This document shows positions 1 through 8,869 of a stretch of 64,000 nucleotides of DNA, piece by piece. A program made the translations under genes and the position numbers. The notes beneath the pieces were generated by a model. That model was not told the DNA's origin and made no database searches. It saw only the letters and a program-made list of their open reading frames with translations. Source of the stretch: an uncultured Saprospiraceae bacterium (GTDB lineage: Bacteria > Bacteroidota > Bacteroidia > Chitinophagales > Saprospiraceae); assembly GCA_937959275.1 (NCBI GenBank), contig CALGLU010000031.1, positions 1 to 64,000 on the forward strand, read 5' to 3'. Positions within the stretch are counted from its first letter, which is position 1; the number at the start of each line of letters is the position of its first letter.

Positions 1-2
1 TG

Positions 3-122
3 GTTAAAGGTAAATATTTGCAGAATTATTTAAATGAATTTTGCTATAAACTAAACAGGAGGTACTTTGGACCTAAATTATTCGATAGGGTAATTATTGC
101 GACAGCTAAATCATACTGGTAA
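3..122 (+). pseudogene. 3' end of an IS1595-family (ISXO2-like) transposase, cut by window edge
   Basis: An open frame runs from the window edge to a TAA at 120-122 and encodes about 39 residues. It contains YLQNYLNEFCYKLNRR and then LFDRVIIA, which resembles the C-terminal end of ISXO2/IS1595 DDE transposases (usual pattern YLxxYLxEFxxRxNRR...FDRLL). Only the tail is visible, so whether the element is intact lies outside the window. Assignment is from family knowledge, not a search. Confidence 0.6.
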
Positions 123-148
123 GATTGCGGGGACTCATATTCTGCAAT

Positions 149-1339
149 TTATAAAGTATAACCAAAAAATAATCCAATACTCTTATGACATGATGTTAAC
201 GATCTGTAATTGATTGTAATATTACGGCAATGTTCATACCTTATCTCTAATGAGTAGTTTTTAAAGGCATAGCCAGCTCCTATTCCAATATTTTGGTTTG
301 TGGACAATTCTAGATCATTGTAAGATGCAAAATCTACTATTGCTTGCGCATTAAAACCATAAGAATAGATGGGATTGATAAAAATTCTGGAATCATCGTT
401 CAGGTAAAATGAGTGTCTAAGTCCAACTAAAATCTCAATCGTGTGATACTTAAAGACAACAAGATCTGATTGGGATATCGTTTTGCCTTGTAGATGTCTT
501 CCAAGCAGACCTGCATAGACTGACCATTTATTCTTATTGAAAGGAAGAGTTAATTCGGGAATGAGTCCGATTGAATAACCTCTAGAATTGAATTCAATTC
601 CATCTACTATCGGTGAGTTACTTCCTAGTCTTAAATGTGCCCATCGAGTACCAACTTCAACGTTAATCTTTACTTGTGTTTTCTTTCTCTTGTTTTGTTC
701 CCAATCGTATATTTCTGAACCAAGACAATTGTTTAAATCTTTGAAATAGGCAATCAATTCATCCTGCTCGTATTCTAGGTATTGCATTTTTTGCATGGGC
801 ATGTCTCCACATTTGAGATTTTCCCACAATTGTGATTTGTATGCAGCATTGGTTTTGACGACGTTGTCAGCAGTGACATATTTTTTATGTATAAGTTGAG
901 TAATGGGTTTATCAATTGTTTCATAAAAATATCTGATTTCACTGCCACTTTCATATGCGTATAAGGACGCTTGACCTTCAAGCAATACTTGTAAGAAGAC
1001 AGTTTGCTCTTTAAATACTGGCTCTTTATTATTATCCAAATTTGTTACAACTGTAATAGATTGATCTATCAAAACAGTTTCTCTTACATATTTACTTTCT
1101 TCAGAAACAGAAAATAGTTTAACCTGTTCTATAGCGCCTGTTTGCACTATGTCATTTTCACCAATTTTGTATTTGAATGATAACGGGTTGTTTTTCCAAT
1201 CTAAATTTTTAATTAGACAGTTGGTTCTTTCGCCAGAGTTTGAAATAAAGTAGCCTGATTGAAATTCTATTTGACTCCATAATACTTGATTGACTGAGCA
1301 GACGAATGCCAATATCAGCAATGTTTTGAATGCACGCAT
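149..1339 (-). CDS. Secreted or outer-membrane hypothetical protein, beta-barrel-like C-terminus
   Basis: The 396-residue product starts at an ATG and has a signal peptide of about 22 residues (hydrophobic LLILAFVCSVNQVLW, then S-Q). The N-terminal half is mixed beta sequence of a kind common in Bacteroidota secreted proteins. From about residue 225 the sequence alternates polar and hydrophobic residues (VEVGTRWAHLRLG, YSIGLIPELTLPF, IEILVGLRHSFYL, NIGIGAGYAFKNYSLEIRY) and ends GLFFGYTL, which fits a small outer-membrane barrel. I do not recognise a specific family. It is a lone gene, convergent with the transposase tail at the window start and preceded by a repeat-bearing intergenic region. 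Confidence 0.7.
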   Translation of the reverse strand: MRAFKTLLILAFVCSVNQVLWSQIEFQSGYFISNSGERTNCLIKNLDWKNNPLSFKYKIGENDIVQTGAIEQVKLFSVSEESKYVRETVLIDQSITVVTNLDNNKEPVFKEQTVFLQVLLEGQASLYAYESGSEIRYFYETIDKPITQLIHKKYVTADNVVKTNAAYKSQLWENLKCGDMPMQKMQYLEYEQDELIAYFKDLNNCLGSEIYDWEQNKRKKTQVKINVEVGTRWAHLRLGSNSPIVDGIEFNSRGYSIGLIPELTLPFNKNKWSVYAGLLGRHLQGKTISQSDLVVFKYHTIEILVGLRHSFYLNDDSRIFINPIYSYGFNAQAIVDFASYNDLELSTNQNIGIGAGYAFKNYSLEIRYEHCRNITINYRSLTSCHKSIGLFFGYTL

Positions 1340-1449
1340 AGTGTTCTTGTTTTAAAAAAATGATTACTTGTAAAATTGTTATCGTTGATAAAGTTAGTGA
1401 CAATAATTCACATTTTTAGAAATAGATCATTTTAAAAGCGGACACAAGT

Positions 1450-1473
1450 GTTGTTGGTTCGGAGACCAACAAC
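1450..1473. repeat. Palindromic intergenic repeat, copy 1
   Basis: Perfect 9-bp arms GTTGTTGGT and ACCAACAAC enclose the loop TCGGAG. The same 24-mer recurs exactly at 1862-1885, and reverse-complement versions lie at 23951-23974 and 24027-24048. All are intergenic, which is typical of a REP-like dispersed element. Confidence 0.85.
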
Positions 1474-1861
1474 GGCTTCGAGGTTTGATTTTGGAATTGC
1501 AATTGACATGATTTTAATCTTCCCTACGTATACCGGATCCTTGAGGTTTTCAACCTCAAGGAAATACGATTGGAATAAATAGGCCTCTTCTATCCGAATG
1601 CATGTCTGTCTGAATTATGATCCGCCGGTAGTCGGACAGGTATATATGATTTTAGGATTTCCATGATTTGGCTTTCAAATGTCATAAGATAAATCTCAGA
1701 CCACATGCTTGTTAATATAGTAAATTAGTAAATTCCAACTCCTGACCTCCCAGCCATAGGCTGCTGACAGGCCCAAGGAGGAAACATGTGGTGCGTGTTC
1801 ATTGCCTAAGTTCATAATCATGTCTATCTTAATTGTCTTAAAAATCCTGTTCAGACAGTGT

Positions 1862-1885
1862 GTTGTTGGTTCGGAGACCAACAAC
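1862..1885. repeat. Palindromic intergenic repeat, copy 2
   Basis: Identical 24-mer to the copy at 1450-1473: 9-bp arms around a TCGGAG loop. It lies about 60 nt beyond the stop codon of purF, so it could also fold in the purF 3' transcript. Confidence 0.85.
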
Positions 1886-1948
1886 GGCGGAGTATTTTGA
1901 TTTTGGAATTACAATTGATATTGCAATTGATTTTGATTTGAATTTTTC

Positions 1949-3844
1949 CTAGGTGTACGCCCGCACATCCTTCTTCTCCATATAATTGACGAAGGCTTTA
2001 TTGACAATGCGACTACCGCCTGCAGTAGGGTAATTACCAGAGAAATACCAATCCCCCGTATTGTCAGGGCAGGCTTTATGCAAATCTTCAATCCGTTGAA
2101 AGACGATCGAGACTTTACATTTGACATGTGGAGGTGTAAGCATTTCAGCCATGCGAGCTGATATCTCTTCTTGCGTATAGAGGTCGTAGAGTTCTTTGAC
2201 ATGATTCACAGCTAAGCCCGTCTGAATGTCCGCATCAGTTAGGCATTTGTGATAACATGTTTCCATCAACTCTTCTTTGTTGTCAGATTTCAACAAGCTG
2301 ACCAATGCTCTGAATGCAGCAAAATTTCCCATTTTCGACATATCGATGCCATAACAATCAGGATACCTGATCTGAGGTGCTGACGAAACAACAATAATGT
2401 GCTTCGGCTGTAATCGATAAAGATGCGTCAATATGCTATCCCGCAATGTTGTCCCCCGCACGATGGAATCATCAACCAAAACAAGTCTATCTATACCGTT
2501 GCGCACAATCCCATAAGTAACATCATAGACACTATTGACCAGCTGCCCCCTTGATTTGTCATCTGCAATGAAGGTTCTCATCTTCGCATCCTTGAGAACT
2601 AATTTTTCAATCCTTGGATGAATATCTAAAATCTCATCCAATTGGGCATCAGATACTTCCGGTCCTGCCTCTTTGAGCTTTTGTTTTTTAATGCTTGTGA
2701 TTTCTGCGTCGACTCCTTCCATCAAGCCAATGAAAGATGTCTCAGCGGTATTCGGGATAAACGAATAAATCGTATTAGCGATATCATACTCGGTCACAGC
2801 GAGTACACGTGGTGCTAATAACTCACCCAATTTTTTTCGCTCCCTATAGATTTCACGATCATTGCCTCGAGAAAAATAAATCCGTTCGAAAGAACACGCT
2901 TTACGGGTTTCTTCTGTGCGGATCAACTTCTCTTCTACTAAACCATTCTTTTTTATAATTAAGGCATGTCCAGGTTTTAATTCTTTCACATCGCCGTATA
3001 GTATATCAAAACTAGATTGAATGGCAGGCCGCTCAGAAGCGAATATTACCTTTTCATCATCATGATAATAATAACCTGGACGAATCCCATGTGGATCTCT
3101 TAATATAAAAGCATCACCATGTCCGATCATGCCAGCCATCACATAGCCGCCATCAAATTTTCGACAAGCTCGCTGCAAGACGCGTTGCACATCAAGATGC
3201 TCGCAGATGAGTTCATTCATCTCTTGATTCGAATAGCCTTCTGGTTTAAACCAAGAAAATAAACGCTGGACTTCCTCATCAAGAAAATGACCTATTTTTT
3301 CCATCACTGTGACAGTGTCAGATTTTTCCTTGGGGTATTGACCTATAGCCACGAGCTCATCAAACAGCTCTTCGACATTTGTTAAATTGAAATTACCGGC
3401 AACGGCCAGATTTCTATTTTTCCAATTGTTCAATCTTAAAAAGGGATGTACACTTTCAATGGAGTTTGACCCATGAGTCCCATAGCGCAAGTGGCCCATG
3501 AGAAGTTCGCCCGTAAAGGGTAAGTTCTCCTTCATCCATTCTGGATCGCGTCTTTGTTCTGGACTTAAATCATTAAAGTAACTATTGATATCGTCGAATA
3601 GATCCTTTAGATATTGATCAGAGTTTGATCGTTTACGACTGATATAGCGCTTGCCTGGCTGACCATCTAACTTAATTGTAGCTATGCCTGCACCATCTTG
3701 CCCCCTGTTTCGCATCTTCTGCATAAGGAGTTGTAGTTTGTATAAGCCGTAAAGACTTGTCCCATACTTATCAAGGTAGTGGTCTAATGGTTTTAAGAGC
3801 CGAACGAATGCTAGGCCACACTCATGGTTTATCTGCTCACTCAT
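1949..3844 (-). CDS. purF: Amidophosphoribosyltransferase (long Bacteroidota form)
   Basis: First committed step of purine synthesis: transfers ammonia from glutamine to PRPP to give phosphoribosylamine. Class II glutamine amidotransferase features are present: the likely N-terminal nucleophile is Cys9 in NHECGLAFVRL, which implies removal of an eight-residue propeptide, followed by RNRGQDGAGIAT and GHLRYGTHG. The PRPP-binding loop VLVDDSIVRGTTLRDS lies near residues 455-470. At 631 residues it is longer than the usual 470-520; the extra sequence falls between the two domains (SIKKQKLKEAGPEVSDAQLD region), as I recall for Bacteroidota homologues. The gene is monocistronic, with a gene-poor flank on each side. 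Start ATG at 3842-3844. Confidence 0.92.
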   Translation of the reverse strand: MSEQINHECGLAFVRLLKPLDHYLDKYGTSLYGLYKLQLLMQKMRNRGQDGAGIATIKLDGQPGKRYISRKRSNSDQYLKDLFDDINSYFNDLSPEQRRDPEWMKENLPFTGELLMGHLRYGTHGSNSIESVHPFLRLNNWKNRNLAVAGNFNLTNVEELFDELVAIGQYPKEKSDTVTVMEKIGHFLDEEVQRLFSWFKPEGYSNQEMNELICEHLDVQRVLQRACRKFDGGYVMAGMIGHGDAFILRDPHGIRPGYYYHDDEKVIFASERPAIQSSFDILYGDVKELKPGHALIIKKNGLVEEKLIRTEETRKACSFERIYFSRGNDREIYRERKKLGELLAPRVLAVTEYDIANTIYSFIPNTAETSFIGLMEGVDAEITSIKKQKLKEAGPEVSDAQLDEILDIHPRIEKLVLKDAKMRTFIADDKSRGQLVNSVYDVTYGIVRNGIDRLVLVDDSIVRGTTLRDSILTHLYRLQPKHIIVVSSAPQIRYPDCYGIDMSKMGNFAAFRALVSLLKSDNKEELMETCYHKCLTDADIQTGLAVNHVKELYDLYTQEEISARMAEMLTPPHVKCKVSIVFQRIEDLHKACPDNTGDWYFSGNYPTAGGSRIVNKAFVNYMEKKDVRAYT

Positions 3845-4188
3845 ATAGTATATATGTCCATAAACATTATCAAAAGTATAAATATAAATGGTTAAAAACT
3901 CAAAATTGTTAATTTGGTTTTTGTTTAGTTAGTTTAGGAATGATCGAGCTCCTTATGACAAAAGACTGTGTTAAGAACAGTGGCGGCTGCCGGTTAGATA
4001 AAAATGAAAGAAAGCATTTATAGAATGATAAGTTTGTTTTAGTCGAATATGATGCTTTATGGGAATATTCAAGATAAATTCTATGTAATGTTCATTTTTA
4101 AATAATCAAGTTAACTATGTTAGTAATTGGTGGATTACTCAAGTGTGAAATATATTCGTTCTTATAAATGAAATTATAAATTTGTACT
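3845..4188. other. Divergent intergenic region, no gene seen
   Basis: About 344 AT-rich bases separate the divergent purF and the small membrane-protein gene, so promoters for both should lie here. A possible -7 element TAAATTTG is at 4177-4184, but it is only 5 nt from the downstream ATG and lacks a clear TTG at the right distance, so it is weak. Nothing else is recognised. Confidence 0.4.
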
Positions 4189-4518
4189 ATGGCATTAATG
4201 GGATTTGGTAAACGTCCAAAACATCGGAGTTTCGACTATACCCCGAGGTATTATGACCCAGACAAAGATGATTTGAAGAGGAGAATGGCCCCGTATCTCA
4301 CGGATAAAGAAAAATCTGTTCAAGATGCTGATGCCGTAAAATCAAGAATTAGAGGTAGTTTTAAGAGATCAATTGGTACAAAATACGAATCAGACCTGTA
4401 TAAACAATCCCTAAGGCGTTCGAATAGAATTGTCATGATTGTTGCCGTCGGATTGATAGCCTTAACACTCTTTTTTCTACTCGAATATCTTCCAGAATTT
4501 TTAGAAGCATTCGATTAA
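4189..4518 (+). CDS. Small single-pass membrane protein upstream of mutL
   Basis: A 109-residue basic protein. The first 80 residues are charged and hydrophilic (RRMAPYLTDKEKS, KSRIRGSFKRS), and one hydrophobic segment at about residues 83-101 (IVMIVAVGLIALTLFFLL) is followed by a short acidic tail. This suggests a membrane-anchored cytoplasmic domain. It lies 17 nt upstream of mutL in the same direction and is probably co-transcribed with it. I do not recognise the family; no enzymatic motif is visible. A second in-frame ATG at 4198 could be the true start. Confidence 0.7.
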   Translation: MALMGFGKRPKHRSFDYTPRYYDPDKDDLKRRMAPYLTDKEKSVQDADAVKSRIRGSFKRSIGTKYESDLYKQSLRRSNRIVMIVAVGLIALTLFFLLEYLPEFLEAFD

Positions 4519-4535
4519 AAGGACAGAACATATTT

Positions 4536-6344
4536 ATGCCAGACATTATTCAGCTCTTACCAGATTCATTAGCCAACCAAATAGCTGCCGGTGAGGTCAT
4601 TCAAAGACCAGCATCTGTGGTTAAGGAGCTATTGGAGAATGCGGTAGACGCTGAGGCGAATACAATAAAGTTGATTTTGAAAGATTCTGGCAAGACATTA
4701 ATACAGGTCATTGATGACGGTGTTGGCATGTCTGAGCTGGATGCTAGGATGTCCTTTGAAAGACACGCTACCAGTAAAATAAAGACAACAGAAGATTTAT
4801 TTACAATTCAAACAAAGGGGTTTAGAGGAGAAGCTTTGGCCTCCATGGCAGCCGTTGCAAAGGTAGAACTCAAGACAAAGCAAGCCGATCAAGAACTTGG
4901 TGTCTTGCTGAAAATACAAAACTCAAAAGTTGTTGCTCAAGAAGTATGTCAAGCTCAAACAGGGTCTAATTTTAGCGTCAAGCAATTATTTTTCAATGTA
5001 CCAGCCAGACGTAAATTTTTAAAATCTGATCCCGTTGAGTTACGCCATATTCTAGATGAATTTATCAAGGTTGCCATGGCGCATCCAGACATTGCATTTT
5101 ACTGCTATCATAATGATAATAAATTACATCAATTGGAGGCAGGACAACTGCGCCAGCGCATCACAGGGATTTTTAACAAAGCCGTTAACGAAAAAATAAT
5201 CCCTGTAGAAGAATCGACAGACTTTATTCGGATAAAAGGATTTATAGGTAAACCAGATTTTTCTAAAAAATCGAAGGGCGATCAATTCTTTTTTGTCAAT
5301 AACAGATTTATAAAAAGTGCCTATTTATCTCATGCTGTACGATTTGCCTATGAACAGTTAATACCTGATCGGCATTATCCATTTTTCGTTTTGTTTATCA
5401 CAATGGATCCTAAAGATGTTGACATCAATGTACATCCGACCAAGCAAGAAGTCAAATTTGAAAATGAGCGTTTAATTTATAATTACCTCAAAGTTGCTGT
5501 CCGACACTCATTAGGTAAATACAGCATTACGCCTGTCATCGATTTTGAGCAAAACGTTAATTATGATTTGGCCCATTCAGCCAACACTGCATTGCCGCGC
5601 CCTTCTTCTGGGCCTAGTTTTGCCTCATCGGCCATGCATGAAAAGCCATCCCAACGACGGGTCGATGCCTGGAATCAAGAATATGAATCTCTGGTCCAGA
5701 CCCCTGCTGGACAAGAAGATCATGTGATCCTAGCTAGCAAATTGAATGCCTCCGAAGCCAGTTTGCAGAATAGCCTACAAATCAAAGCGCCAACTCAATT
5801 AGATAAACGATTGATCATTAGCCAGATACAAAGTGGCTTAATTGTGATTGATCAACAGGCTGCCCATGAGCGAGTTATTTTCGAACGTCTCCAAGAAGCA
5901 CTCTCAAATGCAGAAATATTAACCCAGCAACAATTGTTTCCAATCACGATCGAAATCAACCCTCATAAATCTGAAATACTAAAAGGGATTCTGCCACAAT
6001 TGACGCAAATTGGATTTGATGTCGATGAATTTGGCCAAGATACATTCATCATCCGAGGTGCACCAGCCCATATCAGTCCAGACGTAAACCCACAGGAATT
6101 AGTGGAAGTCTTTCTAGAACATTTTATATCAGATACAGATATAGAAGGCGGGATCAATGATAGATTATGCAGCGCCATGGCTAAAAGCGAAGCGGTAAAA
6201 CGCGGTGCCATTTTACAAGGTGATGAAATGCAGGGACTGATCGATCAGTTGTTCTCTTGTGAAATGCCATACAAAAGTCCGAGTGGAAGAAAATGCTTCA
6301 TCACGATCACTTTGCAAGAGTTAGATCAAAAGTTCTCGCATTGA
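4536..6344 (+). CDS. mutL: DNA mismatch repair protein MutL
   Basis: GHKL ATPase that couples mismatch recognition by MutS to strand removal. The N-terminal ATPase motifs are intact: ELLENAVDA, DDGVGM and KGFRGEALASM, followed by the MutL transducer domain (VDINVHPTKQEVKF). A variable linker spans about residues 330-410 and the dimerisation domain about 410-602. In that domain the endonuclease motif DQHA-x2-E-x4-E reads DQQAAHERVIFE (about residues 438-449), and the CPHGRP-type metal motif reads SPSGRK (about 579-584). Key His and Cys ligands are therefore missing, so nicking activity is doubtful. Length 602 is normal. The sequence AAAAGGACAG lies upstream of the start. Confidence 0.93.
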   Translation: MPDIIQLLPDSLANQIAAGEVIQRPASVVKELLENAVDAEANTIKLILKDSGKTLIQVIDDGVGMSELDARMSFERHATSKIKTTEDLFTIQTKGFRGEALASMAAVAKVELKTKQADQELGVLLKIQNSKVVAQEVCQAQTGSNFSVKQLFFNVPARRKFLKSDPVELRHILDEFIKVAMAHPDIAFYCYHNDNKLHQLEAGQLRQRITGIFNKAVNEKIIPVEESTDFIRIKGFIGKPDFSKKSKGDQFFFVNNRFIKSAYLSHAVRFAYEQLIPDRHYPFFVLFITMDPKDVDINVHPTKQEVKFENERLIYNYLKVAVRHSLGKYSITPVIDFEQNVNYDLAHSANTALPRPSSGPSFASSAMHEKPSQRRVDAWNQEYESLVQTPAGQEDHVILASKLNASEASLQNSLQIKAPTQLDKRLIISQIQSGLIVIDQQAAHERVIFERLQEALSNAEILTQQQLFPITIEINPHKSEILKGILPQLTQIGFDVDEFGQDTFIIRGAPAHISPDVNPQELVEVFLEHFISDTDIEGGINDRLCSAMAKSEAVKRGAILQGDEMQGLIDQLFSCEMPYKSPSGRKCFITITLQELDQKFSH

Positions 6345-6833
6345 TTTGAGTAGTGTTATGATTTTCTGATTGGGAGATCATGAATCAAATGGATGTTGTA
6401 CATGGATTGTTGAAAGAATGGATAGATTATATTTGGAGTTAAAGAAAGTAATGAGTCACCCACCTGTCCTCCCTGAGGTAGGCAATGCTACGCGACAAGG
6501 CGAGGGACTGTTTTATTCATGAATTAAATTTCAAGTCATTCGATCCGTTTAAAATTCAAGCAAAAAAAGCCTTCCTTTGAGGGAGGTTTGGTGGGTGATT
6601 CCTAAATTTGGTTGAAACACAACACATTTATATAAAACCCTAAGCGTTTTTAATCGTTCTGAAACGTTTATCAAAAGCTTTGTTGTGTATCTATTGAGAT
6701 AGATTCAATTAAAAATCAACACACATTTTTTTTAAATCACTTCACTAAATGTCCTCTGATTTACTCAATAACTACTAGGAAAGCTATCTTTCTTCTATGA
6801 CTTCGCTAACTTGAGCACTGTAGTCACGCTGTC
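6345..6833. other. Intergenic region carrying a MITE-like inverted repeat
   Basis: About 489 bases without a gene between mutL and the LysE-type gene. The middle part holds an inverted-repeat element (6453-6601, listed separately). The remaining 230 bases before the LysE gene are AT-rich and probably hold its promoter; no motif is clear enough to assign. Confidence 0.5.
6453..6601. repeat. MITE-like element with imperfect terminal inverted repeats
   Basis: The left arm 6453-6474 (starts GAGTCACCCACC, ends CCTCCCT) pairs with the right arm 6580-6601 (AGGGAGG ... GGTGGGTGATTC). About 18 of 22 positions match, with the mismatches grouped in the centre. The 105 nt between the arms has no reading frame of note. 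A related run CCCACACCCAAACCTCCCTC occurs near 44188-44207. The size and non-coding interior fit a small non-autonomous element or a REP-type hairpin. Confidence 0.6.
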
Positions 6834-7451
6834 ATGCAATTTATACTTGAAGGCTTATTATTTGGTTTGTTTTTGTCTCTTTCACTAGGGCCGATCTTTA
6901 TTGCCTTAACACAAACGGCAGTAGAAAAAGGAGGACGGGCAGGCATGACGGTAGGCTTAGGTGTATGGATCAGCGATGTCTTGATTGTGTCTTTTACGTA
7001 TTTATTTATAAAACGAATCAGTGCAACGGTAGAAAGTGAATCGTTTCAATTTTGGTTGGGTATGGCAGGTGGGATTGTGATGATCTTATTTGGATTAGGC
7101 TCAATCTTTAAACGAGTAGAACTCGATTTGAACCAACGCAAGCACGAATACAAAGACTATTTGGGCTTTTGGCTCAAAGGATTTTTAGTCAATACGATTA
7201 ATCCATTCACATTTTTATTTTGGCTCAGCACCATTTCGACATACATCATTGGCAGAAAAATCAATAACACAGAAGCAATGATCTTTCTGGGCTCCATTCT
7301 ATTTATGATTGTATTCTCTGATGTGATGAAGGTTATTCTAGCAAAATCGATCCGAACGAAGTTGAAGTCATCCCATATCCAAAGATTTAGTCAGGTCGCT
7401 GGTGTCGGTTTGTTTTGCTTTGGATTGTATTTGATCTATCAGACTGTCTAG
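6834..7451 (+). CDS. LysE/RhtB-family amino-acid exporter
   Basis: A 205-residue inner-membrane protein with five to six hydrophobic helices. It begins with the family's hallmark FGLFLSLSLGPIFIALTQTAVEKGGRAGMTVGLGV, in which the Gly-Pro and the Gly-rich turn are conserved. It also has NTINPFTFLFWLSTIS, matching the conserved NP(K)xxLF of LysE translocators. The family exports amino acids or related small molecules; the substrate cannot be read from sequence. It stands alone in its direction, with about 240 AT-rich bases before the next gene. Confidence 0.85.
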   Translation: MQFILEGLLFGLFLSLSLGPIFIALTQTAVEKGGRAGMTVGLGVWISDVLIVSFTYLFIKRISATVESESFQFWLGMAGGIVMILFGLGSIFKRVELDLNQRKHEYKDYLGFWLKGFLVNTINPFTFLFWLSTISTYIIGRKINNTEAMIFLGSILFMIVFSDVMKVILAKSIRTKLKSSHIQRFSQVAGVGLFCFGLYLIYQTV

Positions 7452-7692
7452 TCCAAAGAACTTTAAATTCACTTTTGTACAAGTTTGAGTCCAACTCACA
7501 AAATCAAAAAAGTTTCTTTGGGCGATATTTTTATTTTTCTCAACTAACTGATACTCAGGCATCACTGAATTTCAAAAAAACAAAAATCTCATCCCAAATA
7601 ATTCATTTTATGAAATTCGTCACTTTTCAGAGTGGACTCAAGTTTTATAATCAAAACAATATTACTTTTGTTGCCTTATTATAATAGAAGAT

Positions 7693-8787
7693 ATGAGTAC
7701 GGATTTTAATAGCTTGACAATCAAAAAAATAATCAGAGAGACAGAAAACAGTATCTCTGTCTTATTCGATGTTCCAACAGATATTGCAGATGACTATGCC
7801 TTTCAAGCGGGGCAGTATTTAACTTTAAAGTTTGAATTAAACGGAGAGGAATATCGGCGCGCCTATTCCATTTTCACAAGTCCCATCGAAGGCAAACTAG
7901 GTGTCACCTCCAAGCGAGTGAAGGGTGGTGTCATATCGAATCACATGAATGATAAGCTGGTAGAAGGCCAGTCGGTGGAAGTCATGAAACCAATGGGAAA
8001 CTTCACGATACAGTTGGATCATGATGCGATGAGGGATTATTACCTCTATGCGGGAGGTAGTGGTATCACACCTATGATGTCCTTAATTAAAACAATCTTG
8101 GAAGAAGAGCCGATGAGCACGGTACATCTGTTCTATGGCAATTCAGATGAAAAGAATATTATTTTTCAAGATGAATTAGATGCCATTGCATCGAAGTATG
8201 CGGGTCAATTCAATGTCAGACACATTCTCAGTGATCCACTTAAAGAAAAGTCAGGCTTCTTTTCAAAATCGAAAGTGTCATGGCAAGGTTGGACAGGTTT
8301 TCCAAACCAACAAAATATCGCAGAATTTATAGAAGAGAATCCGGCTAAGAGCAAGCAGCAAATCCATATGATTTGTGGTCCAACGATTATGATGGATATT
8401 GTCCAAGCCGCTCTACTTGGCCAAGGTGTGCAAATGGAAAATATCATGGTAGAGTATTTTGGCTCGCCTACAGAGGATGCAGGAGCACCTGCCGGAGCTG
8501 GAGGTGGTGGAGATCAAACAGTCAAGGTGAGCTTGAGAGGCGAAGAGTTTGATGTCACTGTACCCGCATCAAAAACGATCTTGGATGCGATACTTGAGTT
8601 GAAAAAAGATGCGCCGTATTCTTGTACAAGTGGAGCATGCTCAACATGCATGGCAAAGGTGACAAGTGGAAAGGTTGACATGGATGCCTGCTACGCATTG
8701 GATGATGAGGAGGTTGCTGATGGCTATATATTAACTTGTCAGGCACATCCTACGACTGCTGATGTTGCGATTGTGTTTGAGGATTAA
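7693..8787 (+). CDS. PaaE/FNR-type oxidoreductase with C-terminal [2Fe-2S] ferredoxin domain
   Basis: An electron-transfer flavoprotein of 364 residues: FAD-binding barrel (residues 1-100; RRAYSIFTSP is the flavin RxYS motif), NAD(P)-binding domain (YLYAGGSGITPMMSLI, then MICGPTIMM) and a plant-type ferredoxin domain. The cluster ligands are CTSGACSTC (C-x4-C-x2-C) and a fourth Cys in LTCQAHP. This order is that of PaaE-like reductases that feed monooxygenases, but no oxygenase genes are adjacent, so the partner is unknown. A Gly-rich linker (GAPAGAGGGGDQ) separates the reductase and ferredoxin parts. It is a stand-alone gene with ATG start. Confidence 0.9.
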   Translation: MSTDFNSLTIKKIIRETENSISVLFDVPTDIADDYAFQAGQYLTLKFELNGEEYRRAYSIFTSPIEGKLGVTSKRVKGGVISNHMNDKLVEGQSVEVMKPMGNFTIQLDHDAMRDYYLYAGGSGITPMMSLIKTILEEEPMSTVHLFYGNSDEKNIIFQDELDAIASKYAGQFNVRHILSDPLKEKSGFFSKSKVSWQGWTGFPNQQNIAEFIEENPAKSKQQIHMICGPTIMMDIVQAALLGQGVQMENIMVEYFGSPTEDAGAPAGAGGGGDQTVKVSLRGEEFDVTVPASKTILDAILELKKDAPYSCTSGACSTCMAKVTSGKVDMDACYALDDEEVADGYILTCQAHPTTADVAIVFED

Positions 8788-8869
8788 AAATCTGACTTTA
8801 TCGTTTTCTTAATAAAAGAAACGCCTATAAGGCCTTACATTTACCGCTTTATAAAGAATTAGAAACACA

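Larger units (their letters stand above)
1340..1948. other. Gene-free stretch with two copies of a palindromic repeat
   Basis: About 609 bases between the start of the beta-barrel gene and the end of purF. It holds two copies of a 24-nt palindrome (1450-1473 and 1862-1885). The flanks of the two copies are also alike (each is followed within about 15 nt by TTTGATTTTGGAATT), so the duplicated block is longer than the hairpin. Short open frames here have no recognisable product and look fortuitous. Confidence 0.6.

Noticed and set aside
1696-1884. 62-codon open frame in the gap before purF
   Set aside because: It runs into a palindromic repeat, has no recognisable motif or promoter, and is most likely chance.
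7415-7684. 89-codon open frame between the LysE and reductase genes
   Set aside because: It overlaps the LysE 3' end, has no recognisable motif, and its composition follows the AT-rich gap; treated as non-coding.
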